In this document: piece by piece, positions 42,258 through 49,562 of the stretch
Layout: each line of letters opens with the position of its first letter
How positions within the stretch are numbered: position 1 is the first letter of the stretch
NCBI GenBank assembly: GCA_025359865.1
Contig: JANYDH010000103.1
Span: 1 to 64,000, forward strand
Direction of reading: 5' to 3'
Length of the DNA: 64,000 nucleotides
Source: Actinomycetes bacterium
Lineage (GTDB): Bacteria; Actinomycetota; Acidimicrobiia; Acidimicrobiales; Ilumatobacteraceae
Notes under the pieces: generated by a model
Seen by the model: the letters and a program-made list of their open reading frames with translations, nothing else
Database searches by the model: none
What the model was told of the DNA's origin: nothing
Translations under genes and position numbers: made by a program

Positions 42258-45200
42258 TCAGCGCCTCAGGTTCGAAGGCACCTCGCGGATCGCGCGTTCG
42301 AACACCTCGAGCACACAGGCTGCATCACCGGCCGTGAGCGGCATCGGGCCACGCAACTTGATCACGTTGTGCAGTGGGCCATCAGTGCCGACGAGCACTC
42401 CGGCCAAGCGCATCCGTTGCGCGATCCACGCAGCCTCGGCGGCGGCGGGTTCCAACGTGTCACGATCACGCACCAGCTCGACACCAAGAAACAATCCGGA
42501 ACCGCGCACGTCGCCGATCAGTTCATAGCGGGATTGCAGGTCACGTAGGCCTGGGATCAGCACCCCATTGCCGACCGCCAGCGCATGGGCCTGCAACTTC
42601 TCGTCGAGCACCACCTGCAGTGTCGCCAACGCCGCCGCGCATGCCGCGGTACTCCCACCGAACGTGCTGAAGAACTCCATGCCCGTCTCGAAACTGTCGG
42701 CGAGCTCCGCGGTGGTGACCACCGCCCCCATCGGGTACCCGTTGGCGATCGGCTTGCCCAGCACGACGATGTCGGGGCAGACGTCGTGCTGCTGGAAGCC
42801 CCAGAAGTGAGTGCCAAGCCGCCCGAAACCTGTCTGCACCTCGTCGGCGATACACACCCCACCGGCCTCACGGACGAGTGAGTACACCCCTGAGAGATAG
42901 CCGTCGGGGAGCAGGATCTGCCCGCCAACGCTGGGACATGTCTCCGCGATGTATGCACCGATCCGCCGGCCCCGTTCAGCCGCTTCGTCGATCACGACGC
43001 CGACCTGCGCAGCGAACCATTGACCGGCCGTTGCCGGGTTGGCACGTGTGCGATACATGTCGGGAATCGGCGAGGTGTGCACCCATTCGGGAGCGCCCAT
43101 ACCACCAGGACCATCGTGTTTGTAGGGGCTGATGTCGATGAGAGTGGTGGAATGGCCGTGATAGGCGGCATCCATCACGACCACGTCTCTTCGACCGGTG
43201 TGCGCCCTCGCAAGCCGCAACGCGAGTTCGTTGGCCTCGCTGCCCGATGCTGTGAAGAAGCACACCTCAAGTGGTGCCGGTAACTGAGCGGTGAGCAGAT
43301 CAGCGTAGGTCAGCAACTGGTCCTGTAGGTAGCGGGTGTTGGTGTTCAACACCGAAAGTTGGTCGCCGACGGCGCGCACGACGCGTGGGTGCGAGTGCCC
43401 CACGTGGGCAACGTTGTTGTACGCGTCGATGTATGCGCGGCCGGTCTCATCGAACAGGTACTGCATCCGCCCGCGGCGGATCTGCAACGGATGCGTTCCA
43501 TACGAGACACTCACGTTGCTGCCGATTCGGCGGTGCCGTCGTTCAGCAAGCGATTCGGTCGACGGCCTTGCGGGAAAAACGTGTTGTGGCACACCGACCA
43601 GCAGGTTGGGGTCGGGGCTGATGCTCCGCCAGACGGCGCGTTGACTCGCCAGCGCAACGCCGTTGAAGTTGAGCGGCACGTCGAGCATGTCGGTGATCAA
43701 CTGCATGTGCACGTGCGGCCACCAGTCGCCGTTCACCGGCGGCGCACCGATGCTGCCGATCTGTTGACCGGCGAACACCGCCGTACCCGGTTGCAGACCG
43801 ACGAGCGGCTCACGCGAGAGGTGGCCGTACAGCGTGTAGAGCAGCAGCGACGGCTCACCATCCACCGGCAACTCGTGACGAAGCACGATCATCGGGCCGT
43901 AATCGTGACGCATTTCGATCTCGCCGATGCCATGCACGACTCCGTCGAGCGGGGCAAAGATCGGCGTTCCGGCTTGCATCGAGATGTCGAGCGCAACATG
44001 GATGGTGCGTTCCTCGTGAAGGATGCTCGACGACTCGGCGTCGTAGATCACTCGCGGCTCGTCGTAGCCGCCGACACCGATCTGCACGCCGGCCTCATCG
44101 AGCACGTCTTGCACCCGTTGTGCGAACGCCGCCGTGGAGTTGCGGGCGAGGTCGTTCGACACGAGCGGGCTCCCCACACTCATGTCGACGGCGACTACCG
44201 GGGTGGTGGACAGATCATGACCAACGACATTGGCGATGCGATCACGGTGTTGCTCGAGCCAGCGCCGCACCGCGGCGCTGTGAGGTACCGGCTCGAGCCC
44301 GCACGCATCGCGGTATACGTACTGAGCGAGACGTGGATGGATTGCGGCGAGCTTCGGTAACGTGTCTGCAATCAGGCCCTGGCTGATGCCCAGGTACTCG
44401 TGACCAGGTCGTTCCGACTGCTGCTTGGCGGACAGGCACACGCTCATCGCCAACCGCATGCACACCAGACTGTGCAGCACGGCGAGTTCATCGTCGGTGA
44501 TGGCCAGCACCCGGTGGTAGCCGCGCACGGCGTGCGCCATCGCCTGCACCGGATCAGGCTGTCCGAGCCCGGCATACGCCATCGCGACGGCGAGGTCGTT
44601 CACAGTATGACTGAACACCATGTCGCCGAAGTCGACGATGCCGGTCACCACCTCGGCCGCTGCATCGACGAGCACGTTGTGATCGTTCGTATCGCCATGG
44701 ATCACGCTGCGCCGCAGACCGGCCAGCATGGGGACTGCTGTGGTGCGGTGATACTCGGCCAACCCGTGGATCAGTGCACGCAACTCGACGTCGTCGACAC
44801 GTGCCCCATGTTGGTCGATGACCGAGAGGGCGTTGCCGAGGTCCCAATGGAAGTCGCGATGCAACGCTTCGTGATCGAAGGTCATGAGCGCAGTGTCGAT
44901 GCCGGCCACTGCTGCCCCGAGCGACTGCAGCATCAACCCGGTGCGCAGCGGGGTAGTGCCGAGCGTCATCCCAGGGAGCAGCGTGATGAGCCGGACAAGA
45001 TGTCCCTGCGTCGACCCGATCTCGCCGCCCGCGACTAGCGGCATCGGCATTGGACAGATCTGCATCGAGGCGAGGTGATGCATCACCGCCTGTTCTGCCT
45101 CCAACACCGAACGATCCTCACCCGGATTGGCGATCTTGAGGACGTACTCGGCACCGCCCGATTTCGTGATCCGCACGTTCTGATCACGCTCACTCGGAAG

Positions 45201-45293
45201 TGCCGACGGAACGCCGTCGATCCCGAAGAGCTCACGACACATCGTCGCTGTCTCGTCGAGCGTGAACCGAGGCGCGCTTTCGACCGGCGTCAC
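42258..45293 (-). CDS. Kinase - M23 peptidase-like - class III aminotransferase fusion
   Basis: Trifunctional chain of 1011 residues from GTG 45293. An APH/choline-kinase-type domain (about 1-330) has VIHGDTNDHNVLV (about 196) and IVDFGDM (about 218). An M23-like fold (about 410-545) has HVALD and HVHMQ zinc ligands. A class III PLP domain (about 575-1011) has the cofactor Lys in LGKPIANGYPMG (about 843). Kinase plus PLP phospho-lyase is the logic of hydroxylysine or ethanolamine breakdown: phosphorylate the alcohol, then eliminate phosphate and ammonia to an aldehyde (human HYKK plus PHYKPL/ETNPPL). Similar fusions are known in bacteria; the M23 part is unexplained. Last gene of a three-gene operon. 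Confidence 0.88.
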   Translation of the reverse strand: MTPVESAPRFTLDETATMCRELFGIDGVPSALPSERDQNVRITKSGGAEYVLKIANPGEDRSVLEAEQAVMHHLASMQICPMPMPLVAGGEIGSTQGHLVRLITLLPGMTLGTTPLRTGLMLQSLGAAVAGIDTALMTFDHEALHRDFHWDLGNALSVIDQHGARVDDVELRALIHGLAEYHRTTAVPMLAGLRRSVIHGDTNDHNVLVDAAAEVVTGIVDFGDMVFSHTVNDLAVAMAYAGLGQPDPVQAMAHAVRGYHRVLAITDDELAVLHSLVCMRLAMSVCLSAKQQSERPGHEYLGISQGLIADTLPKLAAIHPRLAQYVYRDACGLEPVPHSAAVRRWLEQHRDRIANVVGHDLSTTPVVAVDMSVGSPLVSNDLARNSTAAFAQRVQDVLDEAGVQIGVGGYDEPRVIYDAESSSILHEERTIHVALDISMQAGTPIFAPLDGVVHGIGEIEMRHDYGPMIVLRHELPVDGEPSLLLYTLYGHLSREPLVGLQPGTAVFAGQQIGSIGAPPVNGDWWPHVHMQLITDMLDVPLNFNGVALASQRAVWRSISPDPNLLVGVPQHVFPARPSTESLAERRHRRIGSNVSVSYGTHPLQIRRGRMQYLFDETGRAYIDAYNNVAHVGHSHPRVVRAVGDQLSVLNTNTRYLQDQLLTYADLLTAQLPAPLEVCFFTASGSEANELALRLARAHTGRRDVVVMDAAYHGHSTTLIDISPYKHDGPGGMGAPEWVHTSPIPDMYRTRANPATAGQWFAAQVGVVIDEAAERGRRIGAYIAETCPSVGGQILLPDGYLSGVYSLVREAGGVCIADEVQTGFGRLGTHFWGFQQHDVCPDIVVLGKPIANGYPMGAVVTTAELADSFETGMEFFSTFGGSTAACAAALATLQVVLDEKLQAHALAVGNGVLIPGLRDLQSRYELIGDVRGSGLFLGVELVRDRDTLEPAAAEAAWIAQRMRLAGVLVGTDGPLHNVIKLRGPMPLTAGDAACVLEVFERAIREVPSNLRR

Positions 45294-45318
45294 TGCACAA
45301 CGTCCCGCTGCATGGCTG

Positions 45319-46440
45319 TCAGTTCGCGGCTGTGCAGCAACGTTGGCGGAGCCTGCTCTCGACGTCTTCACGGTTGACGTATCCGCCACACAACCGGCGC
45401 ACACCGGTGTAGGCGAACCGACCGTGCAGCACCCGCCAGTTGTCGAACAGCATTGCTTCGCCCGGTGCGAGCACATGGCGCCACTGCATGACAGCATCGT
45501 TGGCGATGGTGTCGAACGTGCGCAGCGCGTTGTAGAACGCGAGCATCTCGTGCTCGTCCAGCAGGAAAGGAGCGCGGTCGTAGTCGTTGAACGAGACCTG
45601 CACCAGTTGGCCGGTGTGGTCGTGACGGAACACCGGCCGCGCCGCCATGAGGTGCGAACCGTCACCGATGTACTGACCTGGCACGCTCACAGCCGACAGG
45701 GTGGCAAAGTGCTCTGGCGCCTCGACCCGCATCCGGCTAGCAATATGAAAAGCATCAACCATCGTGCTCGCGCCACCGGTGCCGTCGAACTGCAGGCAGT
45801 GGAGTAACTGCACCCCAGGCGCGTCGTGCGAGTACGTACCATCGGTGTGCGGGCGAAGCTCGAGATTCGTGTACGCCGTATCGGCCTTGGTGAGGTCGGC
45901 TGTGAACTCCCACATCCCGCCGAAGATCGTTTCGCGCACGTACCCGATTCTGCGCAGCAGCGCCTCGGTCGCCGCAGCGGTAGGCGGCGTGTCGACGGCG
46001 AGGCAGAAGCCGAACTCGGCCGTCTTGGTGAGCCACTCCGCAACCCCATCGTCACTGTTCATCACGTGATCGAACGCCACCGTTGGCAGGTTGCCGTCGA
46101 TGGACGCCGCATCCCACAGCGTGATCTCTGTCTCGACCGCTGCCCGCGGTGCCTGCGGCATCCGGTAGGCCTCCAGGAACCGCACCGGCAGCACAGAAGC
46201 AGCACTGGCATCGTTCCATGTGACGGTCACCGCGTCGTCGGCGACCCCGGCGGTCGTACCGGCAAGACCCTCCGGTAGCGAGGCGGTGAACAACTGCCGT
46301 TGCCCGGTGATGGGATGCAACGTGAGGTCATCGTGGGCATGGTCACGTATCCAAATCCACGGGTAGCGCGTCACGACTCCATCGTCCCATGTCACTTCCA
46401 ACGAAACCTTCTGAAGCGAAACCGACGCGATGGTCCTCAT
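45319..46440 (-). CDS. TauD/GBBH-like Fe(II)/2-oxoglutarate dioxygenase
   Basis: Dioxygenase of 373 residues. The N-terminal DUF971-like domain (about 1-95; WIRDHAHDDLTLHP) marks the gamma-butyrobetaine / trimethyllysine hydroxylase branch. The catalytic domain has HTD in LRPHTDGTYSHD (about 195) and the distal His and Arg in DNWRVLHGRFAY and GVRRLCGGYVNRED. It hydroxylates an unactivated carbon, usually of a quaternary or primary amine (gamma-butyrobetaine, trimethyllysine, trimethylaminoethylphosphonate). Between a PLP decarboxylase (12 bp upstream) and the kinase-lyase fusion, it likely supplies the hydroxyl that the kinase phosphorylates. Substrate is inference. Confidence 0.9.
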   Translation of the reverse strand: MRTIASVSLQKVSLEVTWDDGVVTRYPWIWIRDHAHDDLTLHPITGQRQLFTASLPEGLAGTTAGVADDAVTVTWNDASAASVLPVRFLEAYRMPQAPRAAVETEITLWDAASIDGNLPTVAFDHVMNSDDGVAEWLTKTAEFGFCLAVDTPPTAAATEALLRRIGYVRETIFGGMWEFTADLTKADTAYTNLELRPHTDGTYSHDAPGVQLLHCLQFDGTGGASTMVDAFHIASRMRVEAPEHFATLSAVSVPGQYIGDGSHLMAARPVFRHDHTGQLVQVSFNDYDRAPFLLDEHEMLAFYNALRTFDTIANDAVMQWRHVLAPGEAMLFDNWRVLHGRFAYTGVRRLCGGYVNREDVESRLRQRCCTAAN

Positions 46441-46451
46441 ACGACAAGATC

Positions 46452-47891
46452 CTACGGCTGCGGCGGCGCACACCGAACCAGCCGAAAGGCAGCGAGGATC
46501 GCCGCCACCGAGAGCGTGACGTCGGCGGTTGTGGTGGCATGGTTGCTGACGGAGATGCGCATGACCGCCTGGTTCCGCCAGATCGATCCGCCGAGCCAGC
46601 ACGTGCCGTCGTTCTGTACCGCGGCGATGACTGCGCGCGTCAACGCGTCATCGTCATCGTCATCGTCGCCGTCGTTGTTGCCGGCAGTCTGCAGAAAGCG
46701 CACGAGCACCTGGTTGAGCACCACGTCGTTGAGCACCACCACGCCTGGCTCGGCAGCAAGGAGCTCGGCGAAGTGGCGGGCGTGGGCACAACACCGCTCG
46801 ACGATCTCGGCGATGCCCTCACGACCGAGCGATGCGATCGCGGCGTAGACCGGCACACCGCGAGCGCGACGCGAGAACTCGGGATTCCAGTCGACCGGAT
46901 CCCGATTGGTACCCGGCGCCGCTTGCGTCAGGTATGCAGCGGTGACCGTCATCGCAGCCCGGTGGGATTCGTGATGACGACAGATGATGACCCCACAGTC
47001 GTACGGGACGTTGAGCCACTTGTGGGCATCGGTCGACCACGAATCGGCTTGCTCGAGGCCGATCATGTCGCCTCGCGTCTCGGCCACCGCAGCCCACAAC
47101 CCAATCGCACCATCGACGTGCAGCCATGCACCGTGATCGTGGGCAACAGCCGCGAGTTCGCCGACCGGATCGAGGGCGCCGGTGTTGACATTGCCTGTCT
47201 GGCAGCACACGATCGTGGGACCACCGGGGCCATCAGACAGGACGCGTTCCAGGTCGGCAGACAGCATCGCACCATTGGCATCGACGGCGACACGCTCGAT
47301 GCAACGTGAACCGAGGCCGAGCAGCCGCGCCGCACGAGGGATCGTGACGTGAACCTCATCACCTACGACGAGCCGTATCGGCGGCGAGCCTCCGAGACCA
47401 TTGGTCTCGACATCCCAGCCAACTGCAGCGAGCACATGATGGCGTGCGGCCGCGAGCGCTGTGGTGTTGGCCATCTGGCCGCCGGTGACGAACGCGAACG
47501 ACGACTGCGACGGTAAGCCGAGCAGATCGATGATCCAACGGCCCGCGACTTCCTCGACGATCGCCGTGGCAGGGCTTGGCGAGAACAATGCCGTGTTCTG
47601 ATCCCAAGCGGTCACGAGCCAGTCGGCACCGAGCGCAGCGGGTACCGAGCCTCCGATGACAAAGCCGAAGAACCGGCCCGAACCCATCCCCATCAAACCA
47701 CCGCCCTCGACCGCGTCGCCGAGCCTGGTCAGCACGGTGCCCGCGTCGGTCGGGTGCTGCGGGGTCGGACCACCGAGAGACTCCCGAAGCTGCGTCGCTG
47801 TAGCCGTCGGACCAACCGGGCGATCACCCAAGCCTGAGCGATATGCAATTGCCCGTTCGGTAACTGCGCGCAGCACATCTGCCTCTTCCAT
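46452..47891 (-). CDS. PLP-dependent (group II) amino acid decarboxylase
   Basis: Decarboxylase of 479 residues related to aromatic-amino-acid/glutamate decarboxylases. PLP Lys in STDAHKWLNVPYDCG (about 285), GNVNTGALDP and HDHGAWLHVDGAIG with the cofactor Asp, and the substrate-flap region near the C-terminus. A GAC/GAT microsatellite (46647-46680) codes a seven-Asp run in the small domain. As first gene of the operon it would turn an amino acid into the amine handled by the downstream dioxygenase and kinase-lyase. The amino acid is not known. Confidence 0.9.
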   Translation of the reverse strand: MEEADVLRAVTERAIAYRSGLGDRPVGPTATATQLRESLGGPTPQHPTDAGTVLTRLGDAVEGGGLMGMGSGRFFGFVIGGSVPAALGADWLVTAWDQNTALFSPSPATAIVEEVAGRWIIDLLGLPSQSSFAFVTGGQMANTTALAAARHHVLAAVGWDVETNGLGGSPPIRLVVGDEVHVTIPRAARLLGLGSRCIERVAVDANGAMLSADLERVLSDGPGGPTIVCCQTGNVNTGALDPVGELAAVAHDHGAWLHVDGAIGLWAAVAETRGDMIGLEQADSWSTDAHKWLNVPYDCGVIICRHHESHRAAMTVTAAYLTQAAPGTNRDPVDWNPEFSRRARGVPVYAAIASLGREGIAEIVERCCAHARHFAELLAAEPGVVVLNDVVLNQVLVRFLQTAGNNDGDDDDDDDALTRAVIAAVQNDGTCWLGGSIWRNQAVMRISVSNHATTTADVTLSVAAILAAFRLVRCAPPQP

Positions 47892-47914
47892 CGCGACAAC
47901 GTAGCGGACCACCG

Positions 47915-47961
47915 AGCTTTGGTCGTGAGATGTCGCTGAGCCGCATCTCATGACCAAAGCT
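47915..47961. repeat. Dispersed palindrome, copy A
   Basis: 18-bp arms (AGCTTTGGTCGTGAGATG and its reverse complement with one mismatch) around an 11-nt loop. The 26 bases at 47915-47940 are identical to 62506-62531. Here it separates divergent genes, 24 bp before the decarboxylase start, and contains an ATG that is probably not used. Confidence 0.8.
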
Positions 47962-47979
47962 CCACGGGGAAGTGCCGGA

Positions 47980-48237
47980 ATGGTGCAGACTGTGCGGATG
48001 GGATTCGAAGTGCACGTGGTAGTCACTCTGTCGAAGTCGCCCAACGAGACGCTGATGACCGCGCTCGACCACCAGTTCGGGTCGGCCCACCACGATGCTG
48101 GGGCGAAACTGGTGACGATCTCCGAGCATGTTTCGGTGTCGAGCGAGGCCGACGCGATTGAGTTCGTCCGCAGCCTCGTACTCGCAGCGATACCACCCGG
48201 CTCGAAGATCACAGAAATGACCGCCACCCCCGGCTGA
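47980..48237 (+). CDS. Small hypothetical protein, 85 residues
   Basis: Not recognised. ATG 47980 is preferred since GGGGAAG lies about 7 nt upstream and the earlier ATG at 47950 falls inside the dispersed palindrome. Sequence EVHVVVTLSKSPNETLMTAL then HVSVSSEADAIEFVRSLV suggests a compact alternating beta-alpha fold (ferredoxin-like). No membrane segment. It faces the M20 peptidase gene convergently across a large hairpin. Confidence 0.6.
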   Translation: MVQTVRMGFEVHVVVTLSKSPNETLMTALDHQFGSAHHDAGAKLVTISEHVSVSSEADAIEFVRSLVLAAIPPGSKITEMTATPG

Positions 48238-48274
48238 TGAAGCCACCCGGACGCGCCCACGGCTGTTCGGCCCG

Positions 48275-48342
48275 CAACGACGCAGCGTTTGGTAGGTCGA
48301 GCCCCCTGAGGGGGGCCGCACCTACCAAACGCTGCGTCGTTG
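48275..48342. terminator. Long perfect hairpin between convergent genes
   Basis: 23-bp perfect inverted repeat (CAACGACGCAGCGTTTGGTAGGT and complement are the arm sequences, longer than usual terminators), with an inner GCCCCC/GGGGGC stem. No U-run follows on either side, so it may be a repetitive palindrome that also ends transcription of the convergent genes at 48237 and 48400. Confidence 0.5.
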
Positions 48343-48343
48343 A

Positions 48344-48384
48344 CTGGGCTGCGGGCTGGACTGGGCTGCGGGCTGGACTGGGCT
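48344..48384. repeat. 17-bp tandem repeat
   Basis: CTGGGCTGCGGGCTGGA occurs twice exactly plus a partial third unit, immediately after the 23-bp-arm hairpin and before the M20 peptidase stop. Confidence 0.75.
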
Positions 48385-48399
48385 CGAGTGGGCCGGAAC

Positions 48400-49497
48400 T
48401 CAGGAGCGGGCGACGCGGATCTCTTCGAGCAGGGCGGCTGCAAGCCTGGCACGGTCGACCATCGTGTCGACGAGCACGTACTCGTGATCGGCGTGGGCAC
48501 CGCCGCCCACCGCACCGAGGCCATCGAGGGTGGCAACGCCAACCGCTGCGGTGAAGTTGCCGTCGCTGCCGCCTCCAACGGCCATACCGCTCACAGCGGG
48601 CAGTCCGGCCCGGGCCGCAGCGCTCTGGGCCAGCGGGAACAGCGTGGCTGACGACGACTCGTGCATGGGTGGCCGATTGATGCCACCACGCACGTCGACC
48701 CGAGCCTCGGCGAGTGACGGTTGCAGCGAGGCCATCAACGCCTCGATCCGCTCCTTCTCTCCCGGTTCGACCACGCGGACATCGATCTTGACCCGCGTCT
48801 CGGCTGGCACCACGTTGTCGGCGGTACCGGCCGAGGCCATTGTCGGCGTCACGGTCGTTCCGGTGGCTGGATCGCCGAACGTTGCGACGCGGCCGATCAG
48901 TTCAGCTGCCGCAACGAGGGAGTTGACACCCTTTTCCGGCTCGAGCCCCGCGTGCGAGGCTCGGCCGTGTACGACCACTTCGAACGTGCCGGTGCCTTTG
49001 CGGGCTGTCTTCAGCGCACCGCCGTCGGCGCTCGGCTCGAACACCAAGACGGCACCGCACGCAAGCGCACGCTGTTCGATGTAGTCACGCGATGCACCCG
49101 AGCCAACCTCTTCGTCGGCGGTGATCAGGATCTCGATACCCGAGCGATCAGCGAGCGACGCGACCGCATGAATGGCCTGCACGATGCCGGCCTTCATGTC
49201 GAACACGCCGGGCCCGGTAGCGCGACCCTCGCTGATCGTGAATGGCCGAGCAGCAAGGGCTCCCACCGGAAAGACGGTGTCGTGATGGCCGACCATCAGC
49301 ACCGAGGGCGTACCACCGCCCTGCCAGTGCACATGGGGACCCGCCGGGCTCTCGACGAGCACGGGGCGTGAGCCCAACCGTCGCTCCATCACGTCGGCGA
49401 TCGCATCCGCCGAACGGGTCAAGGCCACCACGTCATACGAGGGCGACTCGATGTTCACGAGTACAGCAAGATCGTCCAACAGATCGGCGAGTTCCAT
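48400..49497 (-). CDS. M20 family metallopeptidase (glutamate carboxypeptidase-like)
   Basis: Zinc peptidase of 365 residues. Metal and catalytic motifs: VGHHDTVFPVG (His and Asp), GPGVFDMKAG (bridging Asp), ITADEEVGS (catalytic and ligand Glu), FEPSADG and a C-terminal DADHEYVL-type His in HADHEYVLVD. The lid domain is at about 175-285. Closest in pattern to carboxypeptidase G2-type enzymes that remove C-terminal glutamate or cleave N-acyl amino acids. No signal peptide, so cytosolic. It is convergent with the small gene and divergent from the lipoprotein hydrolase. Confidence 0.9.
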   Translation of the reverse strand: MELADLLDDLAVLVNIESPSYDVVALTRSADAIADVMERRLGSRPVLVESPAGPHVHWQGGGTPSVLMVGHHDTVFPVGALAARPFTISEGRATGPGVFDMKAGIVQAIHAVASLADRSGIEILITADEEVGSGASRDYIEQRALACGAVLVFEPSADGGALKTARKGTGTFEVVVHGRASHAGLEPEKGVNSLVAAAELIGRVATFGDPATGTTVTPTMASAGTADNVVPAETRVKIDVRVVEPGEKERIEALMASLQPSLAEARVDVRGGINRPPMHESSSATLFPLAQSAAARAGLPAVSGMAVGGGSDGNFTAAVGVATLDGLGAVGGGAHADHEYVLVDTMVDRARLAAALLEEIRVARS

Positions 49498-49562
49498 GCC
49501 AGCAGTATCGCAGGTGCCACCACGACATGGCCCGGTTGCCTACGGCCTGCCATGATGCCGCA

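Noticed and set aside
43359-44360. 333-codon plus-strand frame
   Set aside because: Shadow of the kinase-M23-aminotransferase fusion, no domain or start signal.
45294-45665. N-terminal extension of the kinase fusion
   Set aside because: It overlaps the dioxygenase gene in another frame and its composition is Thr/Arg/Cys-rich and non-homologous; GTG 45293 fits the kinase start.
47950-47979. ATG 47950 as the start of the 85-residue gene
   Set aside because: It lies in the arm of a dispersed palindrome; ATG 47980 has a Shine-Dalgarno.
48237-48578. Long upstream extension of the decarboxylase reading frame
   Set aside because: Covers the dispersed palindrome and the opposite-strand small gene; the conserved decarboxylase sequence starts at 47891.
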